DNA of 64,000 nt, from NCBI RefSeq assembly GCF_021504595.1, contig NZ_JACSGT010000001.1:992001-1056000 (forward strand). Direction: 5' to 3'. Made by a program: the position numbers and the translations under genes. This document shows positions 8,994-19,365 of the stretch, in pieces. The notes below the pieces were generated by a model. It searched no databases, had not been told where the DNA came from, and saw only the letters and a program-made list of their open reading frames with translations. How positions within the stretch are numbered: position 1 is the stretch's first letter; each line of letters begins with the position of its first letter. This DNA comes from Chryseobacterium indicum. GTDB taxonomy: Bacteria; Bacteroidota; Bacteroidia; Flavobacteriales; Weeksellaceae.

Positions 8994-9497
8994 ATGTCTT
9001 TACTGGAAATGGAATTCTTAGAGAAGATTGAAAAGCATAAAGGTGTAATTTTCAAGATCTCGAAGATGTATATGGATAATCCCGACGATCAGAATGATCT
9101 CTATCAGGAGATCATCTATCAGGCGTGGAAATCTTACAGCGATTTTCAGAAGAAGAGTGAATTTTCGACATGGTTATACAGAACCGCGCTTAATACTGCC
9201 ATTGTATTTCTCCGAAGCGAAAAAAAACGTAGTTTTATACAGAATCAGAGCATAGAAAATCTTAGTGTTCATCAGGAGTCTTATAATGATGCAGACGACA
9301 GGAATATGAAGCTGATGTACGAGGCAATCCATCAGTTGAGCGCGATTGACAAGGCATTGATTTTTTTCTATCTGGAAGATTTTTCGGGAAAGGAGATTGC
9401 AAAGCAACTGGGCATAACGGAGGTAAATGCAAGAGTAAAGCTGAACCGGGCGAAAACCAAACTGAAAGAAATTATTGAAAAACAAGAGGCTCTCTAA
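8994..9497 (+). CDS. ECF-type RNA polymerase sigma factor
   Basis: A 167-residue sigma-70-like factor with only regions 2 and 4. Region 2 includes DQNDLYQEIIYQAWKSY (about residues 32-48) and FSTWLYRTALNTAI. Region 4 is the HTH around FSGKEIAKQLGITEVNARV (near 129-147). It directs RNA polymerase to a specific promoter set. It is closely similar to the protein at 12563-13060 (both have EIEKHKG/KIEKHKG, IFKISKMYMD and LEDFSGK), so the two arose by duplication. The membrane protein gene that follows (9514) is the likely anti-sigma or partner. A TGTAAC-N15-CTACTAACTG motif upstream may be its own promoter. Confidence 0.9.
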   Translation: MSLLEMEFLEKIEKHKGVIFKISKMYMDNPDDQNDLYQEIIYQAWKSYSDFQKKSEFSTWLYRTALNTAIVFLRSEKKRSFIQNQSIENLSVHQESYNDADDRNMKLMYEAIHQLSAIDKALIFFYLEDFSGKEIAKQLGITEVNARVKLNRAKTKLKEIIEKQEAL

Positions 9498-9513
9498 ACG
9501 TAAAGAAAAAGGT

Positions 9514-10332
9514 ATGGAATTAGAAAATTTTAAAGAACTCTGGGACAAAGATCATCAGGAACTTCCGGAAGTTTCTTTGGAAAAACAGAATGAAATACAT
9601 TCGCCGCTGGAAATGATCAGAATCAACATGAAAACTGAGTTTTGGCTGATGATTCTCACGCTTCCAATGATTTTAATCGGTTTTCCTTTTGCAACGGAAG
9701 ATTTTAATGTAAAGACCATTTCGGTTTTAGTGGCATTTCTTACGGTAGCTATTATTATTTATTTTTATTCAAGATTCATAAAGCTGTATAAGATGCTCAA
9801 GAAGACTAGTATTAATACCAATTATGATCTTTTCAATATCAAAACCCAACTGCTGGTTGCCAAAGAAATTTATATTTCCTATTACATTTCTTATATTCCT
9901 TTAGCGTTTGTTTCTTCTCTTGAGCGGATTGATTTTCAGTTTAATATAGATTACCATTTTGCTGTTTTTGTCGTTAGTTTTTTGATCGCCATTTTTGTTT
10001 TGTTTATTTTAATAAAGTACTGGATCTACTATATGTACGGAAAATATATTGAAGATGTCGTACGGCTTGTGGATGAACTTAATGGCGTTGAAGCAGAGAT
10101 CAGACAAAGAAAAAACAGGGATAAAACGTGGTTTGAACGTTCCCAGAAATATTTCATCAAAAAATTCGGAATTAAAGGAAATATCCTGAACACAGTATTA
10201 TGGTTTGCTTCCGCTTATATTTTTATTGTTATTTTTTTTACCATTGTTCTGTTTGCGGTTATTTTAATCGGTGTGAAGCTTGATTTCATAGACGTTCATA
10301 TCCTTCTGAAAGCTTTAAAAAAGGGGAATTAG
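9514..10332 (+). CDS. Membrane protein paired with ECF sigma factor (putative anti-sigma partner)
   Basis: A 272-residue inner-membrane protein. The frame is open from 9475, but MELENFKELWDKDH at 9514 aligns with the start of the paralogue at 13081 (MNIDDLKNTWNEDH), so 9514 was chosen. A soluble head of about 45 residues is followed by four or five membrane segments, roughly at 48-65, 70-90, 130-150, 158-180 and 235-260. The head shares the pattern W-x-DH ... SLEKQNEIHSPLEMIR with the paralogue. The position after a sigma gene suggests that the head holds the sigma factor at the membrane; that is inference, as no classical zinc anti-sigma motif is present. Confidence 0.7.
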   Translation: MELENFKELWDKDHQELPEVSLEKQNEIHSPLEMIRINMKTEFWLMILTLPMILIGFPFATEDFNVKTISVLVAFLTVAIIIYFYSRFIKLYKMLKKTSINTNYDLFNIKTQLLVAKEIYISYYISYIPLAFVSSLERIDFQFNIDYHFAVFVVSFLIAIFVLFILIKYWIYYMYGKYIEDVVRLVDELNGVEAEIRQRKNRDKTWFERSQKYFIKKFGIKGNILNTVLWFASAYIFIVIFFTIVLFAVILIGVKLDFIDVHILLKALKKGN

Positions 10333-10373
10333 AAAGTAATATTCATGAATTTTTAAAAAAATACTGTCCTTTT

Positions 10374-10404
10374 TGTAACAAACTTTATCTTTTTCTACTA
10401 ACTG
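10374..10404 (+). promoter_or_regulatory. Candidate ECF sigma promoter upstream of the M4 protease
   Basis: TGTAACA from 10374 and CTACTAACTG at 10395-10404, separated by the same 15 bp as at 8947-8977. The two core blocks are identical in sequence and spacing at both loci, which is strong evidence for a shared sigma specificity. Confidence 0.6.
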
Positions 10405-10427
10405 TCAGATTTAATCAAAAAAATAAT

Positions 10428-12440
10428 ATGAAAAAGACAGTTACAATTGTTAAAGCATTGATTTTTTCATTTGCTATCGGTATTGCACCGCTTTCTCTGG
10501 TGAAGGCTCAGAAGAAAGACCGCACAGAACTTTCTGTGAAAAATTTTCCTAAGCGTATTACTACTTCATCAATGGGAAATTTCAGTGCTGATTTCAGCGG
10601 GCAGAATATTCCTTCAGATTATCTTATTAATCATTTAGGAGAGTGGCTGGAAAGTAATGGAGATCACTCTTTTTCACTGGTAAAAACTGCTACGGATGAG
10701 TTGGGAATTAAACATTCATCTTTTCAGCATTATTATAAAAATGTAAAGGTTGCAGATGAATTAATTCTGGTTCACGAGAAAAACGGGATTCTTACTTTTG
10801 TAAACGGAGAATTTACAGATAATATAGATTTACAGATCTCACAGCCGCTTACGAAATCTGAGACAGAAAATATTGTAAGTAATGATATGAAAGCTCCGAA
10901 TCTTTCCTTTACCGATTTTGAGCAGGTTATTACAAAAGTGAATTCTGCTAAAGGGGTAAAGCTGTATTTTGCATCTCAGATTAATGCACTTTCCCTGAAG
11001 GCTCTGAAGAGTTATTTGTACTATGTAGATAATACAGCCAAGCAGGTTGTTAAAAAATTAGAAAAGATTCATCAGCATAATAATGAAATCATAAACATCG
11101 CAAAACCTTTTGCAGATACTCCTTCTACAAGTGCTACTTTCTACAAAGGAAATCAGCAGATAACTGTGGATTCTTACAGCGGATCTTACCGATTGAAAGA
11201 TAATGCGAGAAATATCCATACTTTGAACGGAACCAACTGGGACGGAAACGGAAATACTGCAACCGGTGAACTTACAGGTGCGATTACTGAATATACGAGT
11301 ACAACGCCTAACTTCACGACAGCAGATACAAAACCTCCTGTTGAAGTTCACTGGGCAATGGCAAAGGCTCATGATTACTATGTGAGCAGACATAACAGAA
11401 ATTCTTATGATGGCAACGGATCCATTGTAAGAAATTATTACAACATCAATTTTGCAAGTGCGGGACAACCTGCGAACGGAGTAAATGCTGCCGCAATCGA
11501 TACACAGGGAATTGTAGCAATGGTTTATGGAAGCGGTGTTTTTCAGGGTTTATCAGGATATTTTAGCCCGTTTGTGGGAATAGATGTTGCAGGTCATGAA
11601 TACTCTCATTTAATGGTGAGCCGGACAGCAAATCTTGCTTATCAGGGCGAATCAGGAGCTTTAAACGAATCTTTTGCAGATATATTTGGAGCATCGATAG
11701 AATTTTATTCCAATATCAGTCCGAACTGGACGATTGGTGAGGGGATTCCGAATCCGGCTCTGGGCTTTACATTTTTAAGAAGCATGTCTAATCCAAACTC
11801 GGGTCCTGCAGTATTGGGTTCGCAGCAACCGGATACTTATCAGGGAACTTATTGGGTAGATCCCACAAGTTCTACTGATAGCGGGGGAGTTCATACAAAC
11901 AGTGGGGTAGGAAATTACTGGTTTTATCTTTTATCAGCAGGTGGTTCCGGAACAAATGATATCGGAAATGCATTTAACGTAACAGGAATTACAATCCAGA
12001 AAGCCGAAAAAATAGCGTACCGGACACTTGCAAACTATCTTACTGCAAACAGCCAGTTTATAGATGCTTATACAGCAAGTAAACAGGCGGTTACAGATCT
12101 TTATGGAGCAACAGGTAACGAACAGCAGCAAAACGTTAAAGCATGGTATGCAGTAGGCATTGGCAATGGGCTTCTTTCGACCAATGAAGTTAAAAATAAT
12201 TTAGAGAGTCAATTTAATGTTTATCCAAATCCTGTTAAAAACGGAGTGTTCACCATTGAAAATGCTAAGAATGATGCAACCTCCGAAATTTATGATGTTT
12301 CAGGAAAACTGGTAAAACAAAATGAAAAATTAAATAAAGGAATCAATAAAATTAATATCTACGGATTACAAAAAGGAATTTATATCATTAAAATTAGTGT
12401 AGATGATAATGCTATTTCTAAAAAAATAGTAGTAGAGTAG
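10428..12440 (+). CDS. Secreted thermolysin-like metalloprotease (M4 family) with T9SS sorting domain
   Basis: A 670-residue preproprotein. A signal peptide (about residues 1-27, ending VKAQ) is followed by an FTP-like propeptide to about residue 240, then the M4 catalytic domain. The zinc motif is HEYSH at residues 390-394 and the third ligand is E414 in GALNESFAD; the 24-residue separation matches thermolysin. A C-terminal T9SS type A sorting domain starts near residue 593 (FNVYPNPVKNG) and ends with KIVVE, so the enzyme should cross the outer membrane by type IX secretion. Its promoter motif matches that of the adjacent sigma gene. A terminator follows at 12471. Confidence 0.92.
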   Translation: MKKTVTIVKALIFSFAIGIAPLSLVKAQKKDRTELSVKNFPKRITTSSMGNFSADFSGQNIPSDYLINHLGEWLESNGDHSFSLVKTATDELGIKHSSFQHYYKNVKVADELILVHEKNGILTFVNGEFTDNIDLQISQPLTKSETENIVSNDMKAPNLSFTDFEQVITKVNSAKGVKLYFASQINALSLKALKSYLYYVDNTAKQVVKKLEKIHQHNNEIINIAKPFADTPSTSATFYKGNQQITVDSYSGSYRLKDNARNIHTLNGTNWDGNGNTATGELTGAITEYTSTTPNFTTADTKPPVEVHWAMAKAHDYYVSRHNRNSYDGNGSIVRNYYNINFASAGQPANGVNAAAIDTQGIVAMVYGSGVFQGLSGYFSPFVGIDVAGHEYSHLMVSRTANLAYQGESGALNESFADIFGASIEFYSNISPNWTIGEGIPNPALGFTFLRSMSNPNSGPAVLGSQQPDTYQGTYWVDPTSSTDSGGVHTNSGVGNYWFYLLSAGGSGTNDIGNAFNVTGITIQKAEKIAYRTLANYLTANSQFIDAYTASKQAVTDLYGATGNEQQQNVKAWYAVGIGNGLLSTNEVKNNLESQFNVYPNPVKNGVFTIENAKNDATSEIYDVSGKLVKQNEKLNKGINKINIYGLQKGIYIIKISVDDNAISKKIVVE

Positions 12441-12470
12441 GTTTTCAGAATCAAGAAAACAAAATCAATG

Positions 12471-12498
12471 CCCGACGGAATATTCTGTCGGGTTTTTT
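12471..12498 (+). terminator. Rho-independent terminator after the M4 protease
   Basis: CCCGAC...GTCGGG stem, extended by GAAT/ATTC around a G-T pair, followed directly by six T. It lies 30 bp after the protease stop and before the second sigma promoter, so the protease is a single-gene transcript. Confidence 0.85.
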
Positions 12499-12515
12499 AT
12501 TTTAATTAAAAAAAC

Positions 12516-12546
12516 TGTAACATTTTTATGAAGGGTAAACTAATTC
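12516..12546 (+). promoter_or_regulatory. Candidate ECF sigma promoter upstream of sigma gene at 12563
   Basis: TGTAAC at 12516-12521 and, 17 bp later, ACTAATT at 12539-12545. This aligns with ACTAACT at the other two sites with identical spacing; the two bases before it differ. A weaker version of the shared motif. Confidence 0.45.
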
Positions 12547-12562
12547 TATAGAGCGTAAAACT

Positions 12563-13060
12563 ATGACCTCATTAGAACAGGATTTTTTAAGAGAAATAGA
12601 AAAACATAAAGGAATCATTTTTAAGATTTCTAAAATGTACATGGACGAAAAAGAAGACCGCGATGATCTTTTTCAGGAGATCACCTATCAGGTCTGGAAA
12701 GCCTATCCCAAATTTAAAGGAGAAAGTGAATTTTCTACATGGCTGTACAGAATTGCCCTGAATACAGCCATTATTTTCCTTAAAAACGAAAAAAGAAGAA
12801 GCTTTATAGGAAATGAAGATTTTTCGGAATATAAAATTATTCAGGAAGAATTTGATCATGAAAAAGAAGAAAAACTGAATGCCATGTACAAAGCCATTCA
12901 TCAGTTGAATTCCATTGATAAAGCTTTTATTTTCTATTATCTCGAAGATTTTTCCGGAAAGCAGATTGCCGAACAGATGGGGATTTCCGAAGGAAATGTA
13001 AGGGTGAAAATGAATCGCGCCAAAAATAAGCTGAAAGATATCTTGAACGCAAATAAATAA
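12563..13060 (+). CDS. ECF-type RNA polymerase sigma factor (paralogue)
   Basis: A 165-residue two-domain sigma factor. Region 2 contains DRDDLFQEITYQVWKAY and FSTWLYRIALNTAI; region 4 contains FSGKQIAEQMGISEGNVRV. It is a clear duplicate of the sigma factor at 8994, sharing the opening LxEIEKHKGIIFKISKMYMD pattern. It is followed 20 bp later by a small membrane protein that is also duplicated. Likely function is to transcribe genes with the TGTAAC promoter motif, possibly overlapping the first factor's targets. Confidence 0.9.
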   Translation: MTSLEQDFLREIEKHKGIIFKISKMYMDEKEDRDDLFQEITYQVWKAYPKFKGESEFSTWLYRIALNTAIIFLKNEKRRSFIGNEDFSEYKIIQEEFDHEKEEKLNAMYKAIHQLNSIDKAFIFYYLEDFSGKQIAEQMGISEGNVRVKMNRAKNKLKDILNANK

Positions 13061-13080
13061 TAACATTTAAATCAGACATC

Positions 13081-13677
13081 ATGAATATAGACGACCTTAA
13101 AAATACATGGAATGAAGATCATTCTTTCGACGAAACTCCCGAAATAAGCATTGAGCAGAAAAACAGAATCCATCTTCCGCTGGAAAAGATCCGTAAAAAT
13201 ATGCGGATGGAATTTTGGTCTACCGTGGCAATTTTCGTTTTTGCTTTTGCCTTAATTGCAGTCTGCGCTGGATCTTTTAAGTTTAAATTTTACATCACAA
13301 TTCTTATAGGATCTATGGTTTTTGTAACCTTTTTCTTTTACAGTCAGTTTTTTAAGCTGTATAAAAATATGAGCGAGACGATGATGAAAACCTATGACAG
13401 TCTGCAGGATCTTTTGCATCAGTTTAATCTGAATAAGCAGTATTATCTTTCTTTTTATCTGTCTTTTGTGCCGTTCTTGGTCTGTGAACTTATTATCGTC
13501 CTCGAATTTATTCCACGACCGGTTCCTTTAACGGATATGCAGATTGCCATTGCGCTGATTTCTACCATGATCATCACCATGCCTTTGCTGTTTTTACTGG
13601 GGAAAGTTTGGTTCAATGGTTTCTACGGAAAATATATTAAACAGATTGAAACGCTTTTCTCTGAACTGAAAAAATAA
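13081..13677 (+). CDS. Membrane protein paired with second ECF sigma factor
   Basis: A 198-residue paralogue of the protein at 9514, lacking its C-terminal 70 residues. The soluble head (residues 1-42) keeps W-x-EDH and IEQKNRIHLPLEKIRKNM; four membrane segments follow, roughly 45-63, 70-90, 120-143 and 155-178. The tail YGKYIKQIETLFSELKK matches YGKYIEDVVRLVDELNG in the first copy. Gene order and proximity to the sigma gene repeat the arrangement at 8994-10332, supporting a sigma/partner module. Function as an anti-sigma factor is inferred only. Confidence 0.7.
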   Translation: MNIDDLKNTWNEDHSFDETPEISIEQKNRIHLPLEKIRKNMRMEFWSTVAIFVFAFALIAVCAGSFKFKFYITILIGSMVFVTFFFYSQFFKLYKNMSETMMKTYDSLQDLLHQFNLNKQYYLSFYLSFVPFLVCELIIVLEFIPRPVPLTDMQIAIALISTMIITMPLLFLLGKVWFNGFYGKYIKQIETLFSELKK

Positions 13678-13686
13678 ATTTTGATT

Positions 13687-13715
13687 GGTTTTCGGCGGCG
13701 AAGCCGCCGAAAACC
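13687..13715. terminator. Strong convergent hairpin
   Basis: GGTTTTCGGCGGC (13687-13699) and GCCGCCGAAAACC (13703-13715) pair perfectly over 13 bp with a GAA loop, between genes ending at 13677 and 13717. It is probably a bidirectional terminator, although U-tracts are short. The GCGGC-GAA-GCCGC core resembles the hairpins at 40152 and 40242. Confidence 0.75.
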
Positions 13716-13716
13716 T

Positions 13717-14280
13717 TTACTGCGTATAATAAGCCGGAAATTCACGCAAAATCGAATACAGATCCCGCCATTCAAAATAAGCCGGACTTGCTGAACTTAC
13801 ACTTTCAAAACCCCGATCTTCAAACAGTTTTTTGGTTCGGGTAACATGAAAATATTGAGAAATAACAATAATACTTTTAAAATGTAATTGTGGCTCAAGT
13901 TTAAGCGTATTTTCAACGGTCAATCTTGTGTTATCTCCTTTATTATCAACAATAATTACAGAATCCGGAACTCCATTATTAACAAGGAAATCCTTCATTT
14001 TATCGCCTTCATAGAAACCCTCTTTTCCCAAACCGCCACTCACGAGAATCTTTTGGATTCTGTGTTGCTGATACAACGCGATTCCGGTTTCCAGACGTTT
14101 TTCAAGCCTTGTCGATAAAGTTCCGTCTTCATTCACTTTATTTCCTAAAATCACGGCAAGATCGGCACGTTTACCCTGATCAGAAAGACCATCGGTAACA
14201 ATATAAACAGAATGTATGACGAACCATAAAAACAGAGCCGCAATGATGATTTTTAAAATTTTAAAAATACTTTTTTGCAT
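13717..14280 (-). CDS. SanA/YdcF-like DUF218 membrane protein
   Basis: A 187-residue protein with one N-terminal membrane anchor (about residues 6-25) and a periplasmic DUF218 domain. Family signs are AVILGNKVNEDGTLSTRLEKR near residue 42, ILVSGGLGKEGFYEG near 78, and DNTRLTVENTLKL near 117. E. coli SanA affects envelope permeability to vancomycin and YdcF binds S-adenosylmethionine; the biochemical role of the family is not settled. The gene starts 3 bp after the S41 protease stop at 14284, so both form one operon. Confidence 0.8.
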   Translation of the reverse strand: MQKSIFKILKIIIAALFLWFVIHSVYIVTDGLSDQGKRADLAVILGNKVNEDGTLSTRLEKRLETGIALYQQHRIQKILVSGGLGKEGFYEGDKMKDFLVNNGVPDSVIIVDNKGDNTRLTVENTLKLEPQLHFKSIIVISQYFHVTRTKKLFEDRGFESVSSASPAYFEWRDLYSILREFPAYYTQ

Positions 14281-14283
14281 CAG

Positions 14284-15834
14284 TTAAGGACGTTTTTCTT
14301 TTTCAATTTCGTTGATTATCCAATCCAGTTGCGGATCTTTTTTCTCAAGAATATCCTCCATGGTTTCAGAAACTTTTACATCCGGAACAACCCCCTTTTT
14401 AGTATCAGTAAACGTAATATTGGGCTGTACCAGAAGAACTCCAATGGGCAGATCGATCTTGGAATGAGGCAGCGTTTGATAAGAGTAAAATCCGGCAACT
14501 GTACCGTCATTGGCTCCTCCGGTTTCCTCACCTACAAGAACCGCTTTCTTATCATTTTTAAGCTTTGAGGTTAAAATAGAAGATGCTGAAAAACTTGAGC
14601 CATTAATCAGCACAAAAACTTTCCCTTTAAAAACATCATTTTTGGGTTTAGATACTTTGTCGGCTTTGGTTTTATAATAAAATTTGCCGTCTTTTTTATA
14701 CGTGCTGAAAGTCTGTCCGAAGAAAAATGCAGGATACATCAATGTTTTGAAAGCATACTGCAAAAAACCGGATTTTCTGAAATAATTGGTTTTCAGAGGT
14801 GCCGATTTTGAAGTTACCTGTGACGGTTTTATCAAAATATAAGGTTCAGAACTAAGATAAGAATACAGATTATTGATTTCTTCAAGCGAACCGCCGTAAT
14901 TATTCCGAATATCAATAATTAAATATTTTGCATCCGCTTTTTTAATCTTTCTGAATGTTTCTTTATAAAACTTCGAAGAAAAAATACCCGAAAAACTTTT
15001 CACCTGAATGTACGCAATCGCACTGTCCCGATCTAAAAATTTAAAATTCCGGTTATAAGAATTGCTCAAAGCAACGTAATCATTCACTTTTTTCTCCTGC
15101 GTCCGCTTTTTGTTTTCCTTATCTTTCCTAAGATCCTCTTCAGATTTTGATTCTCTCGTGAGTTCGTAAGTCTTTTTTTCTCCTTTATAAACCGTTTCCA
15201 GAGTTGCGTGGTCTTCGTAGCCTTTTTCCGCAACATAATAATTGAAGAAAACATCTTTCAGGAAATAAGGCTGAAAAGTCGTATTGAAACCATCACTGCT
15301 GATCAGTTTTTTATACCGTTTAATATATTCAGAAACAGGAACCTTATCAATTGAGAGAATTTCAGTTCCCGGCTTTATATTTTGGATCGAATCTTTATTT
15401 TCGATAATGTAAAGCCTGTCGTTTTTCACATAATATTCAAAACGGCTGAACATTCCTTTTTTCCCTTCCAGTGCTTTAATTTCTTTTTTGTTAATTCTTT
15501 TAGACGGAATTCTCAGCGAAAGATGACCTTCCCTTATTTCCGCAATTACAGGCTGCAATTTAAAATAAAACTGAAGCGGCGTAAGAGGTTCCTGAAGCGT
15601 TTGCTTAAGACTGTCAAACTTAAAATCCAGCGTTTCCTTGGTGATGTACCAATATAGATTTGGGTGTGTTTCCTTTAGTTTAGAATACGCAAAATCAACA
15701 TCCTCTTTCAGTTTTTCGGGGGAAATACATACTTTCTGCTGTTCATTGTGCTTTTTTACAGACACACAAGAGCATAGCGAGACAATTAATACTAATATGA
15801 AATAATTTCTGAGGCGCATTTTCAATTTTACCAA
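14284..15834 (-). CDS. S41 family C-terminal-processing-like peptidase, lipoprotein
   Basis: A protein of up to 516 residues. The first Met could be at 15834 or at 15819 (MRLRNYF), the latter giving a typical lipoprotein signal with the lipobox LCSC. An N-terminal helical region and a PDZ-like segment (ILSIDKVPVSEYIKRYK, near 150-166) precede the tail-specific-protease core: YLIIDIRNNYGG near 306, then the catalytic Ser in NGSSFSAS (about 415) and VGEETGGANDG. It should sit in the envelope, cleaving proteins at their C-termini. Cotranscribed with the downstream DUF218 gene. The substrate is unknown. Confidence 0.85.
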   Translation of the reverse strand: MVKLKMRLRNYFILVLIVSLCSCVSVKKHNEQQKVCISPEKLKEDVDFAYSKLKETHPNLYWYITKETLDFKFDSLKQTLQEPLTPLQFYFKLQPVIAEIREGHLSLRIPSKRINKKEIKALEGKKGMFSRFEYYVKNDRLYIIENKDSIQNIKPGTEILSIDKVPVSEYIKRYKKLISSDGFNTTFQPYFLKDVFFNYYVAEKGYEDHATLETVYKGEKKTYELTRESKSEEDLRKDKENKKRTQEKKVNDYVALSNSYNRNFKFLDRDSAIAYIQVKSFSGIFSSKFYKETFRKIKKADAKYLIIDIRNNYGGSLEEINNLYSYLSSEPYILIKPSQVTSKSAPLKTNYFRKSGFLQYAFKTLMYPAFFFGQTFSTYKKDGKFYYKTKADKVSKPKNDVFKGKVFVLINGSSFSASSILTSKLKNDKKAVLVGEETGGANDGTVAGFYSYQTLPHSKIDLPIGVLLVQPNITFTDTKKGVVPDVKVSETMEDILEKKDPQLDWIINEIEKEKRP

Positions 15835-15959
15835 TGCTAAAATAATTACTTTACCCCAATGAATTGTTTATGTTTACCATAAACAACTAAAATAATTAAA
15901 ACTTTAACATATTTCTAAATATATAACGCATTTTGGATTTCTTCACTTTGTATTACTTA

Positions 15960-17422
<1,463 letters not shown>

Positions 17423-17733
17423 TACTTATATAAGTGAAACGCCCTTGTCTGACTTAATTTTCCATTATTCAAATCAATTTTGTCTTTCTTTGCGGTTTAA
17501 TTATTGAAAAAGAGCTTCTTACAATAAAATCATGCATCATTTCCTTTGTGACATCGGAGATTCAAAGAAATCAACCGTAATTCCGAACTGAATATATCAC
17601 AAGAATATCAATAAATCCTCTGAAAACCAGACGTTAAAACAATTGCTAAAAGTTATTCGGATAAAAATAAAGGAATTTCAATTTTAAATCGTCATAGCTT
17701 ATAAAGTCATACATTTGACAATTATTTTAAGAA
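17423..17733. other. Intergenic region downstream of the IS
   Basis: About 310 bp of AT-rich sequence between the IS right end and the metallo-hydrolase. Apart from the target duplication at its left edge and a candidate promoter (17669-17693) I see no gene, repeat or hairpin. Confidence 0.6.
17669..17693 (+). promoter_or_regulatory. Candidate ECF-type promoter before the MBL-fold gene
   Basis: AAAGGAAT (17669-17676), 13 bp, CGTC (17690-17693) followed by ATAGC. The block AATCGTCATAGC also precedes the sigma gene at 38831, and a similar AAAGTAAA-N13-CGTC precedes the gene at 39852. The transcript start would be about 30 bp before the ATG. Confidence 0.4.
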
Positions 17734-18831
17734 ATGGTTTATACAATTATTGCAGTCGCAGTTTTAGTGGTTTTATTATATTTCGTAATTACAGGACAGG
17801 AGGTTTTTGGTGCAGAAGCAAAAGGAGAAAGATTGAAAAGAATGCAGCAATCCGCTTATTACAGAGACGGTCAGTTTCAGAACCTCAGCGAAACCCCCTC
17901 TCTTGCAGAAGGATATTCCATGCCGAAAGTAATGTTTGATTTCTTTTTTGCTGAAAAAAATCCGCTTTTGAAACCTCTCAAAAACATTCCTTCCATTCAT
18001 ACAGATTTAAAAAATCTTCCTAAAAATGAAGATATTTTTGTGTGGTTGGGACATTCTTCGTACTACATTCAGACTGATGGTGTTTCTTTTCTTATCGATC
18101 CGGTGTTAAGTTCTTACGGTTCGCCGTTTAAGTTTTTCAATAAAGCCTTTTCCGGAGCCGATATTTTTAAGCCTGAAGATATTCCGGAATTTGATTATCT
18201 GGTGATTACCCACGATCATTACGACCATCTGGATTATCCTACTGTAAAAGCCATTAAAAATAAAGTAAGAAAGGTCATTTTGCCATTGGGAGTCGGTTCA
18301 CACTTGGAAAGATGGGGTTATAAACCGGAACAGCTCATCGAAGAAGAGTGGGGAAGTGAAGTTGTTTTGAAGAATGGTCTTAAAATAATTTATACTCCTG
18401 CAAGACATTTTTCAGGAAGAAAAGTCAAAAGGAATGTCACACTCTGGACTTCCTATGTTTTGGAAACCCCTACAAAAAAACTGTTTTTAGGCGGAGACAG
18501 CGGCTACGATACCCACTTCAAAATGATCGGTGAAAAATACGGACCTTTCGATTATGCGTTTATGGAGAACGGACAGTATAATGAAGCGTGGAAATATATT
18601 CATGCGTTGCCGGAAGATGTTATTCACGCAAGTATTGATGTAAAGGCGAAAAATATCATTCCGGTACATTCGTCTAAATTTGCATTGGCGCTCCACGCCT
18701 GGAACGAACCGCTGGAAAAAGTAACGAAATTCGGAAAAGATAAAAATCTTAATATTTTAATACCCATGATCGGCGAACCGGTTGATCTGAATGCTTCAGA
18801 TAATAAGTTCAGAGTCTGGTGGAAAGATTAA
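17734..18831 (+). CDS. MBL-fold metal-dependent hydrolase, NAPE-PLD/UlaG-like
   Basis: A 365-residue protein with an N-terminal membrane segment (residues 2-20) followed by a metallo-beta-lactamase fold. The metal-binding motif THDHYDHLD is at residues 159-167, with IYTPARHFSGR near 222 and FLGGDSGYD near 250 supplying further ligands. Its overall arrangement matches bacterial relatives of N-acyl-phosphatidylethanolamine phospholipase D, which cleave phosphodiesters at membranes; the exact substrate is unknown. The anchor suggests work at the inner membrane. It ends 2 bp before the convergent acetyltransferase. Confidence 0.8.
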   Translation: MVYTIIAVAVLVVLLYFVITGQEVFGAEAKGERLKRMQQSAYYRDGQFQNLSETPSLAEGYSMPKVMFDFFFAEKNPLLKPLKNIPSIHTDLKNLPKNEDIFVWLGHSSYYIQTDGVSFLIDPVLSSYGSPFKFFNKAFSGADIFKPEDIPEFDYLVITHDHYDHLDYPTVKAIKNKVRKVILPLGVGSHLERWGYKPEQLIEEEWGSEVVLKNGLKIIYTPARHFSGRKVKRNVTLWTSYVLETPTKKLFLGGDSGYDTHFKMIGEKYGPFDYAFMENGQYNEAWKYIHALPEDVIHASIDVKAKNIIPVHSSKFALALHAWNEPLEKVTKFGKDKNLNILIPMIGEPVDLNASDNKFRVWWKD

Positions 18832-18832
18832 T

Positions 18833-19120
18833 TTACGCGTGCCAAATGTCTTTGTAACGTGCCGGATGATTTTCAAACTGCTGTCTTACAAAATCACATT
18901 CAGGATCTACCAGAAGATCTTTTTCTTCGGCATAGCGAACAAGTTCGTCCAGAAGCATTTTGGCGTAACCTTTCCCTTCATGCTCCTCTTCAAGTTTGGT
19001 GTAGTAGACAATTAAAAGTCTGCCGTCGATCTCAATGGACATATAGCCCGACTTTTTTCCGTCAATAAGTATCTGCAATTCATCCTGATAAGGAGATACT
19101 TCAAATTTTATATTTTCCAT
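18833..19120 (-). CDS. Small GNAT-type N-acetyltransferase (YidJ/Gtn-like)
   Basis: A 95-residue single-domain protein of the short GCN5-related group. The acetyl-CoA loop is EHEGKGYAKMLLDELVRYA (near 44-62), and the closing segment CDFVRQQFENHPARYKDIW is typical of the family. Substrate unknown. It converges with the hydrolase at 17734-18831 and is followed by nothing on its own strand, so it is monocistronic. Confidence 0.85.
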   Translation of the reverse strand: MENIKFEVSPYQDELQILIDGKKSGYMSIEIDGRLLIVYYTKLEEEHEGKGYAKMLLDELVRYAEEKDLLVDPECDFVRQQFENHPARYKDIWHA

Positions 19121-19365
19121 ACGATTGAGATTTTTGGTGAGTAAGAAGTATTGAAAACTTTCTTCTTTTAAAATTACAAATTAAAACTGAAATCTGCGAA
19201 AGTTTTAAGAATTTTTAAAATCATTAAGAAAAATTTATGAATGGTTTGTATCTTTTAGATAGTCAGTAATTTATGAATGTTTTCTGTTGCGTTTAGAAAT
19301 TGTTTTAAATGATTTGGCATTCAAATTGAAAATTTCTGTACAGTAGAATTTAAATTGAATGAAAG

